Below, in pieces: positions 36,750 to 47,900 of a stretch of DNA of 64,000 bases. This DNA comes from Cloeon dipterum (Eukaryota > Arthropoda > Insecta > Ephemeroptera > Baetidae). The notes under the pieces are model-generated. The model was not told the DNA's origin and did no database searches. It worked only from the letters and a program-made list of their open reading frames with translations. The stretch's first letter is position 1. Each line of letters starts with the position of its first letter. The translations under genes were made by a program, and so were the position numbers. The DNA lies in contig NC_088787.1 of NCBI RefSeq assembly GCF_949628265.1, positions 16,606,501 to 16,670,500 of the forward strand. The letters run 5' to 3'.

Positions 36750-37906
36750 TGCGTTTGTTTTATGCAAGTCCTTGCCCTTGCTCTGTATATTTATTAACTG
36801 TTGATATAATATGAGTCCCCAAGTTCTAGACAATTTGCTAATACAGTCCACCGTCCTCCTGGCCCCAATGGGAAAAAATTGCTGGTTGCCGCCACTGAGT
36901 AACACACTAAACACACTTTCCGACGTAAGCGACGTAAGGAGAATCAACGCAAAACGCAAACTGGGCGGGAGGCGGGAGAGGTGATAGATCTGAGGAGATT
37001 GGGTCAGAGACATGTGACAACCCCACGAATGATTTAATTTTTGTCAGTTATGATACACGGGCATCTTTAAATTCTGCAAGTAATACCTGCAAATAGTTGT
37101 CAGCAAATAGTTAAATGTCAATATTGAATTATTTGGTCTTCAGGATATTGAGAAAATTTATTGTCCTTTCATCACTACCCATACTTAGAATTTAAATTCG
37201 AAAGTTCGCGCTCTAGAAGATGGTTGTTCAACGTTTCCGTAAAATGGAGACGAATTCGTTATTTCATCTGACGATGCTAACAAACCAAGCGCCTCTTTCA
37301 GCTCGTTAGATATTGTGAGCTGTGAGATGCGATAGTTCCTCGGGAATTAGCTTCAGTATCGTATGTTTATTTCTCGTTTATTTCCTTATATCATTACGAA
37401 ACAGCAGATTCTCTTTTTATCAAAATTAAATTGGGTCGAAGTATTATTAGCGTTTTTAGGCAATGCTTAAACTTCCTATGTACATATTTATGATACGTAT
37501 GAACACGAACAAACAAACGCATGCAACTATTTATACATATTTTGCAGTTTCATTTTTAATCGACAACAATGGGTGATCCTTATTCATATAATAATATTAA
37601 ATCTGCTAGTGATCTCACATTTTAAATGGTGCATGTGAGTAGGCAAATTAATGTTGCACACGCAGTGACACTTAAAAATTTGCTAAGTAATATTTTGGCA
37701 TTAAATGTTGACAAACTTAATTTCTTTTTAATTTTTGTAATTTTTGATACATAACAATTTATGTTGATTAATTTAAAGTCTTGTACAAAATATATAATTA
37801 TGAATGCCATTAATAAAAAATATAATTTTAAAGTATAGAAATTAACAAAACAAATGCTGATGATTATTGGTTTTCAGAGGGGATTTGCTTCAAAGAACGA
37901 GACAAA
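36750..37906. promoter_or_regulatory. Bidirectional promoter region of RAD1 and the ZAD gene
   Basis: RAD1 (minus) and the zinc-finger gene (plus) start head to head. The zinc-finger coding exon begins after an acceptor at 37877 (TTTTCAG), so its transcript must start further upstream, probably near 37280-37360, where a GC-richer leader-like stretch ends in a GTATG donor. The sequence between 37380 and 37870 is AT-rich intron-like DNA. No TATA box was found. Confidence 0.4.
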
Positions 37907-40900
37907 ATGACCGAATTAGTACCACTGACTTTGCGAGAGATCGCAGAAAATGTCATACACCACCCTAAACTGACAAAGATGAAAATTGCCATCGAAGACA
38001 ATTCTCAGTACAAGTTCTACGCCTTAGTAGACGACACAAGTTATATTATGTGGGGCTGTGCGGCCTCCAAAGACTGCCGTAGCATGGTCGCCACTGACTT
38101 TGATGGCCTGCTTGTCAACAAAATCAACTGCCACTCTGCTTTCTGTCCTGAGTCTGCTGTGCAGAAACGCAAGCAAGACGCTGGCGACACATTAACAGCC
38201 ACCACAACTGTTAATGGAGTTAAAATGAAAGAAGTGTTGGTGCCCTACGAGCTTTTAACATCTAAAGAGCTGAAAACAGGAATTCTCGGGCCATCTACTA
38301 AGAACAGAGTGGTTGTGCCTGTTTCTCAGAGAATGAATCTACCTGATTCAATACCCAAGGTAATTAGATTATCAAAATTATTGGCATCTATCTATTAATC
38401 CTTGAATCAAGGTCTATGAAAAAGGAGCAATTGGTAAAGGCAAGAAGAGGCAGGCAAACAAAACTCCTACGCTGAGCCAGTATTGCAGGATGTGTGGCAC
38501 AGTCCACGAAAATATGACCCTGGTTCGAGGCTATGATGGAACAAACCGAGAGATGAAATTCAAACTGGAGTGGCTGCTTTCAAAAAATGTTTGATGAGAA
38601 TTATCCATTTTAATTTTAATTTAACCGATTTCTTTGCAGATTCCTGAGGATGATAAATTGCCCATGAAGCTGTGTGAAACTTGCTTAAAAAATCTTAATT
38701 CAGCATATGAAATTTTTGTAACCGCAATGAAGACACAGGAATTTCTAAAAAAGCTTGCTGCTGATCAAGGAATTAAACTGCAGGTACCTTTTCAAATTGA
38801 TCAATTTAGAAGGAATATATTACTCGACTACTTTTAAAATATCATTTGGAATGGTTTAATGAATAAGTTCACTTTCATCAGCTGAAAGAAGAACCCAAGA
38901 AGAGGATGTTCCCTATGCTTATTGAAGAGCAAAGCCTTGCCCCTGTTGGCATCAAGTGCAGCCTCTGCGATGAGATTGACATTGTTGACATCCGTAAACA
39001 CAATTTAGTGTTCCACAGCGAATTTCTTTGTCGGATATGTCATGAATCATTTGAGAATGCCTTAGACCTCAAAGAACACACCGACGAAAAGCATTTAAGA
39101 GCTTGCCAATTCTGTTCATGGTATCTTAAATTTGATCAGACTAAAGAATTCGACGTTTACCTCTTTATGTTTTATCAGCTCATTTGACACCCAAAAGGGC
39201 TACGAGTTGCATTTGAGGTCGCATGAAATTTGCAAGACACCTGGAATGAAGTTTGTTCCATGCCAATATTGCAAGGAGACGTTCCACGACAAGCACGAAT
39301 TGCAAGTTCACTACTGCAAGGTGCATCTACAGGAGATCATCAACAAGAAAACCTCAGAGTATAATGCTGACATTCTTAACTGTTTTAGGTATAATAAACA
39401 GCAATGTTTTTCTCTTTACAGTGGTCAAGAAAATACATATGATGTGGAGCAAAAATGTGAACAAGCAGGCTTGAAGATTAGGTAACTTGGATTTCTTAAT
39501 GCCAAACCGTCCCCTAATAAACTTGCTTGTAGGCAAATAAACAACTATGACCTGTTTTGCAAAGTTTGTGAAGAGAAATGCCCAAGCACTCTTCACCTGA
39601 CAAACCATCATCGCCAAGTACACAAAACATATTTCTGTGACAAGTGCAAGGACACCTTTACGGAATGCGAGTCTATCATCCAACACATCCAAATCATCCA
39701 CGACCAATCTGCGGTCGTGTGTCAGGTGTGTGATGAGGTTTTCAGAAGCGAAATCACCTTTGAGAACCACAAGAAGGCATTCCACATGCCCCAGTGCACA
39801 TTTCCGTGCCCTGTTTGCGAAAGGATGTTCTTTACAACAGGCAAACTCCGTAGGCATATGAGACTGCACTTATCAGAAGAGGTATGTTTGAACCTACGTT
39901 AAGTTCTACTTTTTGTCCTGATTTGACGTCTGTCTTGGTCATTGTGTATTTAATTCATTTAGACCATACTCACCAAGCTCGATTTTTTCGGTTGAAATTC
40001 AATGCAACTTCCTCATTGTTGGCTATTTACTTTTCCGCTTTCAACAGAAATTTCAGCTCAACTAGATTTGGCTGCTGGTTGCAGCCCTAATTCATTAGCT
40101 TCCTGTCCCATCTAATAGGGGCTGAGGATAGTTAAATCCAATTTCAACTGAAAAGTAATGATAACCTTCTGAGCTTTTGCCTTTGTAGGAGTAGGTGTAG
40201 GTTCATTGAAACACGACAAGTAACTCAACTAGCTATTTATTTCACAGAATTTGAAAACAACAAGTCCTCAGCAAGGGGATTAGATTCGGACAGTTAATTT
40301 TTTATTATTTGTTTCGCATTCAAAGTTTGATACTTTCTCTCTTCAAATTATTTCCCTTCGATTAACAAATTGAGTTTTGGGCTCTGAATGAAAAAAATCG
40401 TGTTGATTAATTATTAATTTTTTGTTTGCTTTTTTGCAGGATCACCAGTGCCCAACGTGTGGCAAAATGTTCTCCAATAAGTCGTCCTACTTGCATCATC
40501 TGCGGCTGCATGATGACAAGCGAGAAGACCTAAGTTGCAATCATTGTGACAGAAAGTTCAAGACCAAAAAATATTTGATCATGCACATCAAGTCGCACCA
40601 CATTTCCGCTTGGTACTACAGGTGTCTTGATTGTGGCAAGGAGAGCAGCTCGATTGAAGACATTACCATCCACTGCTCAATTCACCCTGGAGAAAGACGC
40701 ATACAGCGACTCTCATCTGCTGTTTGCCGCTTCTGTAACAAGGAGTTCGCCAGCTCTGTCATCTTGGACAGGCATATTTACAACGCGCACCGGAACAAGA
40801 AGGTGGTGAAGCGAGAGGCTGAGGAACCTATCAATAAGAAAGATAAACTCAAGAGTATGTTTATTTTGCTTTGCTTAGTTGAAATAATAATAATTTTGCT

Positions 40901-41534
40901 CCTAGAAAAAGGCAAACCTAGGAGACAAATCTGCAGGGAATGCGACAAAGTGTTCCCCACCAAGTCAGAGCTCATTCTACACAAGGAGAATTTCCATGGG
41001 ATGAAGAAATTCTCTTGCAAGATCTGCAAAGATAAGCACTACATTTACGAAGCTCTTCTTCGCCAACATGAGTTAAAAATGCACCAGGTTCTTCACGAAT
41101 TCAGGTAAGCCAATGTGATTACAGTGCAAACATAGATGCAATGACTCCTGTGTTATACACAATCTCTTAATAGATGCGGCAATCATCTGCTGTGTTGGCA
41201 TCATTATTATTCCTAAAATTAGTCTTGATAAATCTTCTTCATCTTTTAAAACTGATTTTTGTCTTGCAGATGTTCTGTTTGTGAAAGCACGTTCAACACT
41301 TCTACGAAACTGAACCAGCACATAGCAATTTCACATAGCCAGGATAATGATGAACATAATGTATGTCAATACTGTGACAAAGCATTCCTCAACAGATTAA
41401 ATCTCATGCAACATTTGGCCACCCACCGAGAGGAAGAGGATGCTGCTGCTGCACAGTATGTTACGATAACACACCATGATGGCAATGGAGAGAATATTAT
41501 TAAGATAGCCCTAGAAGGCATTGAGAATCTATAA
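37907..41534 (+). CDS. ZAD-C2H2 zinc-finger protein with FLYWCH-like N-terminal domain
   Basis: Ten exons (37907-38359, 38412-38588, 38640-38783, 38882-39120, 39179-39358, 39422-39481, 39533-39881, 40440-40854, 40906-41104, 41270-41534) give 826 residues. Residues 1-90 hold a Cys/His module (YKFYALVDD...WGCAASKDCRS...NCHSAFC) resembling FLYWCH. A ZAD domain follows at about 176-257, with C-x2-C pairs in YCRMCG and LCETCL. Then I count about 16 C2H2 fingers to the C-terminus. ZAD proteins are arthropod DNA-binding factors, often architectural or transcriptional; the ZAD dimerises. The target is unknown. Two introns (39359-39421, 63 nt; 40855-40905, 51 nt) are multiples of three without stops, so retention would keep the frame. 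Poly(A) signal at 41590. Confidence 0.88.
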
Positions 41535-41589
41535 AAGTTTTGGTCATTGTCACAGTTGCGTTGCTTCTCTAGCGATGAAGGCTTTTCTG

Positions 41590-41595
41590 AATAAA
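41590..41595 (+). terminator. Polyadenylation signal of the ZAD zinc-finger gene
   Basis: AATAAA 56 bp after the stop codon. Confidence 0.65.
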
Positions 41596-41981
41596 GCTTT
41601 ACTCTATCAATTCTATTTTTGTGCTATGATTGCGTTGTAAATATCTTACATGGAGGTAGGGAATATTGGTTCGAATGTACACAATGTAAATATAGGAGGA
41701 TGATTATATATAATAGTTTTCCTATTAAAGCAAAAAAACACCTTTAAATTCCCCAAGATTATGTATTGGCCAAAAAATCACACGCAAAACATTTTTAAAC
41801 AAAGTTATAGAGTGATTAAAGATGCCATCTTTTGTATAAGTGCACTGGGAATCAACAACTAAGTTGAGGAATATCAATATCACAGTAAAAATACAATTTC
41901 AACATGGATCATAAGTCTTGTCGTTGTCGATGAAACAAATCAAACGTTTGATGCATATTACCAGAAAGCAAAATTATTCAA

Positions 41982-44900
41982 TTAGTTGACAGCAATAGAT
42001 GCAAGACTGTCCACTAGGCTGTCTGCACTAGTAAGGGGTGGAGCAAGAACGATCTGGTAGTGTACTTTCTTGGTCCTCAGCATGCTGTGTGAGTTGTCAA
42101 ACTCAACTACGTCTGAAAGAGTTAAATTGGACTAAGTTTTAAAATATATAGACAAGAAAATATTTACATTTAGCTGGTGCATCGTCGCATGTAACAACTC
42201 CTATCTCGGGCGCATTCTTGTCTTGGCAATTCACTTTACGGGGCTCAACCACAGCTTGGCGTGAGCCATCACTAGAGCAGCGATATACAGCAAACTGGAT
42301 GTCATGCTGCTCAGTACGGAATTCCCATCTAGAACCAAAACGTCTCAAAATTAGAATTATTAAAATAGATCTAACGAGAAAAAAAGTTAATATTTTAAAA
42401 TAATATCGAGTAAATTCGCAGATATAACTTTTACGTCAGTGACTGAAACCCTCAGTTACATCTTTAACATTTTAAAAGACTGACATATGTATTTCGTCCA
42501 AACATGCAACTAACTGCAAAACACCGTCACACGTGTACATACACGCTTGACTTTCGGCGTGTCGTGAAAATGCTACCCGCCGTGCAAGACTGTTCTGCGG
42601 CGCAGTTTCCATCCTTCTGCAAGGCGTATAGAACAGCAAAAGCCTAGTTTTAAGTGGTTTTTGTGCGTTCTTTCCACACTAATCTAAGCTTTTACACCGG
42701 AATTTTCTCCGATGGATAAGTTAATTGTTTGCCAGAAATTTCCTTTCTTGCCTGTTCATATCAAATACAAACTCTAAAAATGAAATTAAAGCATCAAACA
42801 AACATAACGATCGTGGAATTCATTGATCATCAACAATAACTCATTTATAAATTATATGATTGTTTATGATGAAATTACTATTGCTCTTTTTAATAGAAAC
42901 GCAGGAAACATATTATATATAGTTGAGGGCAAGTTTTATCGATAGTTTTTTGATTAACAAAATATGGAACTATGCTATTGCTTAATAATAATTGATAAGA
43001 TTATTGAATAAATATGAGCACACGCCACTAAGTCCAAATTGGATGACATTCATAATATAGTTATATAACAGATCCGTAAAATCGATTTTGATGAAAAATA
43101 TAAGTATATATTCAAGGTAATATGCAGATGCTTTAAGGTGCATGCGCTTTATTTTGTAGATTATTAGCTGGATCGACTTAAAAATAATAATTATTTGAAA
43201 AGATGATCCATGCATTACGCGTGTAGTCTTTGTAGCTTGGAGCTTTTGACAAGGCACACCTGCTCTTATCTGTTCGACTTTAAGTGATACACGCACTAGA
43301 ATTGACAAAAGGTGTGTTACGTAAAGCTTTTCCTTGCATATATAAGTTGAGTGGTGGTCGGTCGTTTAACTAGTCCGCCTTCGAGAACAACCTCATTTGC
43401 ACCAGTAAGTATTGTTTCTGTGTGGTTTTTATGCAAAAACTTTAAATCCTTCTTCCTGATTCAGTGATTTCCAGCAAAATCACATTTTTAACTGTTGTCG
43501 CTGCTTGCTATATTGCAACGTGCAGCGCGCAGATTGCTGTCTTGACTCCATGTCAAAATGTGACTCTTGAGCAGAATTTTTACCTTTCATCGGTAATTAT
43601 ATAAATTTATCACATCCCTATTTTCCAAATTAACAAGAAGTTCTTTTAGTATGCTGGAAAGTGGTATGAATACCAACGATATTTCACATTTTTCCAATTC
43701 GGTGGAAAATGTGTGACGGCTTATTACACACCTAATGGCACCGACACCATCACAGTGAGGAATTATCTCGTTAAAGAAAAGTGAGTACGAATTTTATTGA
43801 TTAATTTACTCGATATATGAACAAATATTTCCTATTAGTACTGGTGAAGTGAATATCATTCTTGGTTCGGCTACTTTGGTCAGTGAAGTTGGAGAGGGAG
43901 AGCTATCGCTTGACTTTCCCTCAGTAGGGCAAGGTAAAAGAGCAATTTTCATTAGAGCAAAGAGAAAAGTAGTCAATGTTTAACTTCCTGGCTCATTTTT
44001 TAGTGGATCAAGATTACTGGGTGTTGGGAACAGACTACAATAGCTTCTCGGTCGTTTGGTCTTGCTCCAACAGTGGCAGCAACCAATCCCTTCGTGAGCT
44101 ATAAAATAAATTTTTTGCTCTTGAGCTCTAAATAATTGATATTCACTAACAGAACTGGCCTGGCTCTTGACTCGTGATAGAGTGCCCAGCAGCGAGACCC
44201 TGGCTCTCGCACAAGAGGTCATCGACCGAAATGGACTTGTGGACAGCTTTTTGATCACAAACCACGATTCATGCCCCGAGGACCCTTACCCTTAAATCTT
44301 TCCGCAAATTCTGATCTCTGAATAATTTATGTTTTAGTGAATAAAAACACACAAAACTAAAATATTAAGGATTTTCACTTACTTCAAATATGACCCAGGT
44401 TCTACAACATCGTATTGCAGCTGAAGTTTATCGCCCTTCTTGACGTTGGCAGAAGTCCAAGCGCCTTCAATTTCATCTTTCAAATCTTCCAACTTTTGAT
44501 ACATATTCTTTGGAACTTTTCCACCTTGGTGTACCTGAAAAGTTTATAGTTGTTTGGTCTGTCCTCAATTTTTTGTAACTGCGCAAACCTTGTGTGTGCA
44601 CTTTGTGTCTCCGTTGATTCCAACTTGTGTTCCACCATAATGCGCAGGCAATTGGTCAGTGCTTATATTTTCCATTAGCGCTGCCTTCCACTTGCGCGCA
44701 TTGCTGCTAAAGATGTGAATTTTTTGAACGGTGTTTTCGTGCAGGAAGGGTCGCACGATGGAGAACGCAACCGAGAAAATGCTCGGAGCTGATGAGGGAT
44801 TAATTTAATGGCGAAAATATTTAAATGACTTGATCATTAGTACCATTGATGATGTAGCAGGCCTTTAGAATTTCGGGGTAATTTGCTTCATACATGTGAA

Positions 44901-47900
44901 TGAGGCTGAGCACCACCTCTCCAGCTACGAATATTTGCTTTAAAACTGCTATATATTTTAAAAAAATTTAAACCTGGTCTCCAAGTGTAAGGTTTGATAG
45001 AGAAGTTTTCCATGTCCATGACGGCAATCAAAGTAGGCGCGCAAGAGGGACTTCCTGCTTTCTTCAGGTTTTCCGCAGCCTCCTGCAAGTACTTCTCCAG
45101 TGTCATCGCAGTCATCCTAATGAAGTCGGTCTTTGAAACTGAATGGAGCAGACCCCAGATGTCCAGACCGCTGAACGGCACTAGGATTACTAAAAACGGA
45201 TTACGTTACAAACGCGTTAATATTTAATAATATTCTCAATCTTCAAAGATTTAAATCGCTTACTGGGTACACCGTCTTTGTCAGTGCCGCAGATGCCGCT
45301 CGGGAAAAACTGTTTTAGGGCGAGAGGAGGCTCCCAGTGAGTCAAGAGACGGTCGACATCCCATTTTGCACGCCACTGCAACGACTGCAATTTGAAACAT
45401 CGCTTTAGTTATTCTTGTGAACCATTATAGTGCCTTGCAATAACTTGCCTCTCGCAACATTTTTTCCGCTGCCACAGCATCGAAGTTCCTAGCTGCACAA
45501 AGAAAAAAAATGTTAGCATAATTAAATATAATTTTCACTTTTTGAATACTTGAATTCATTTCTTAATATTTTGCTCCTATTTTCCAAAACGTAAAGCCAT
45601 TTGGTTAAATGTCATTTTAAAAATTACTTTTCGTGTCACTGGGTGAGAGTCTCCATTAGACAATACGCTTTTAAGAAAAAAGGCCTCACACAATATGCAC
45701 TTTTTTCCTGCTATATGACTGAACTTTCTCGCGCATACCTTTGAGCCACCGCAAAAGATATGGATCGCCCTGGCCGGGCTGTAGACAGTCAGAAACACTG
45801 CGGCGAAACTGTGGACAAATTAGGAGTGAAAATTACTATTGCGGCAAAAAAGTGGCTGCATAATGTATGCCATGCGTATCACACCGTAGTACTTTTACGA
45901 TCTAAAATTATTTTGAATGATCTTTGAGACTAATGCTGCTGTACATTACAGATTCCGTTTAATACAATTTCCCAATATATACCTTTTGGTGATAGCTATT
46001 ATTTTCATCGCTTAACATATGTCAATCGACCTTAAATGAATGAAGCTAAGTGATGCGGCACAATCATTTTTGCACTTGATCAGTGTGTCAATTTACCGAG
46101 AGTAATAAAAATAAGACCTTTCTTTCGCACCCATTGTTCAATTGTTACGCTCGTTTATGCTAGTCACGCGTAAAAGGAAAGGTCAGCGCTAAGTGAGCAA
46201 AAGCAATTGCAGAGAATTTTACCGGGAATACAATCTCATGTTTTCCCACATCTGGATTAGCTAACTTGAAATTTAATATCGTGAAACGATGGAAGCGATT
46301 TTACTTTTATTGGTCCCTGCATGCTAGAAACACGTCATACAGCAATAAAAGTGGCTTTGGCGGCACAAATTATTTTTAAACTGAAAAATACAGGGACATT
46401 AAATGAGGAAAAATGATAATGCTGTAACTAAAAGTAAAATATAAAGCAATAAATTGCTTTATCTAAATGCCTAGACCAAACGCTAAACGCGCGACAGTCT
46501 TAAAAATTTTGCAAAGCAATGAAATCATCTAGTAAAATAACAACAATTAAAATACCCCTGTCATTCATGTGACGAGATTCAGGATGTACAATCGACCACA
46601 ATATATTTTGTTTGTTTACATACTGAACCCGTTCTTTCAAGTCGCTTCTTGGCATTGAGAATTACCATGCGTCGTGAGCCGCATTACGTGTGTGCGATCA
46701 GCCAGGCAGGCAGCGTTCGCTCAACTCACTGCGGCAGGTTACTCACTCGCGGGCTGGCTCAGTCAGTCAGAAGGTGGCTAGCCGATTGCTGTAGAGGTGT
46801 TTTGTAAGCGGCCTATTTGAACTGACCTCGATGACGGCGGTGCTCAGCGCCGCACCAAAGCTCAGCGTTATAGACACCGCGCAATTTCACTTTTCTCGTG
46901 AAATACCAATCAAAGAGTCTCTGTAATAAATAAATGTCTAGCGTGGTCGGCTGCGAGGCGCGCAACAGTAGTTAGCTATGAGCACCTTTTGTTGCGATTT
47001 GTGATTGTTTTCCGCCGCACGTAGACGAGCAGGAGTCGTTTATTGCTTCGTTTATTCAAAACTGATTAGGATCGAAGCATGTCAGATATTTAAGAAGCAT
47101 GACCACCTAATATATTGCTTCAAGCAATTTAGTACTTCCTTCAATATTTAGCGCGACTATTTAATCATACGACGTTACCTTTTTCTGCCAATTTATGATT
47201 TTCTCGCGCTTCAAGTGAATTAATGGTTAAAGAAACCAAAACCGTGTATTGAAAAACGTCAGTTTTTTGCGTGGGGTATTTACTGAACGAAAGAGACATT
47301 CCTTCATTTTGCAGCGCGCACACACACACACACACCGAATCCCACGCTATGAATCGCCTTTGTTCATTCAGTTTTATTTGTCGACAAGTTGCAAAGTCAC
47401 TATTTGGAAGTGCTATTAGAGGGAAATTTAACGCTGCGTTTGACATTTCTACTACACATCAGTTACTTTGCACAATGAGAAGAGCTTTTATCACTTAATT
47501 GATCAAAAACAATATCTACCCTGTGATGACCGCCACTAACGAAAATAAATGGAGGCAGGTATAAGAGAACTTCATCAATTCTAAAAAAATAATATGAAAA
47601 AAGTAATATTTTTACGGAGAGGTCAAGGGGAAATCCTAACAAGCAATATAGTCACAAGCCGAGAGAGTGAGAGTTAACTCTTTTCGCCTCATTTGATGGC
47701 TTTCGAAATATTGGAGCAATTTACCTTTCATTAAATTTCGCTACTTCCTGAATGCGCTTTATTAGCTAGTGTTCGAAAATATAACGGAAATTTTGACATT
47801 TTCACGGGATGGCATGCAATTTGAAGCAAACGGATCGATGCACTCACGAAAGACCTCGTGTTTGTGGCAACTTTCTGGAGTTGCCTCTCAGCTTATAGAG

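Noticed and set aside
36750-37013. N-terminal extension of RAD1 starting near 37013
   Set aside because: It adds 88 residues with no family match. MPVQV at 36749 gives the normal RAD1 length.
39354-39869. 171-codon minus-strand frame
   Set aside because: It is the reverse-strand shadow of the C2H2 fingers on the plus strand.
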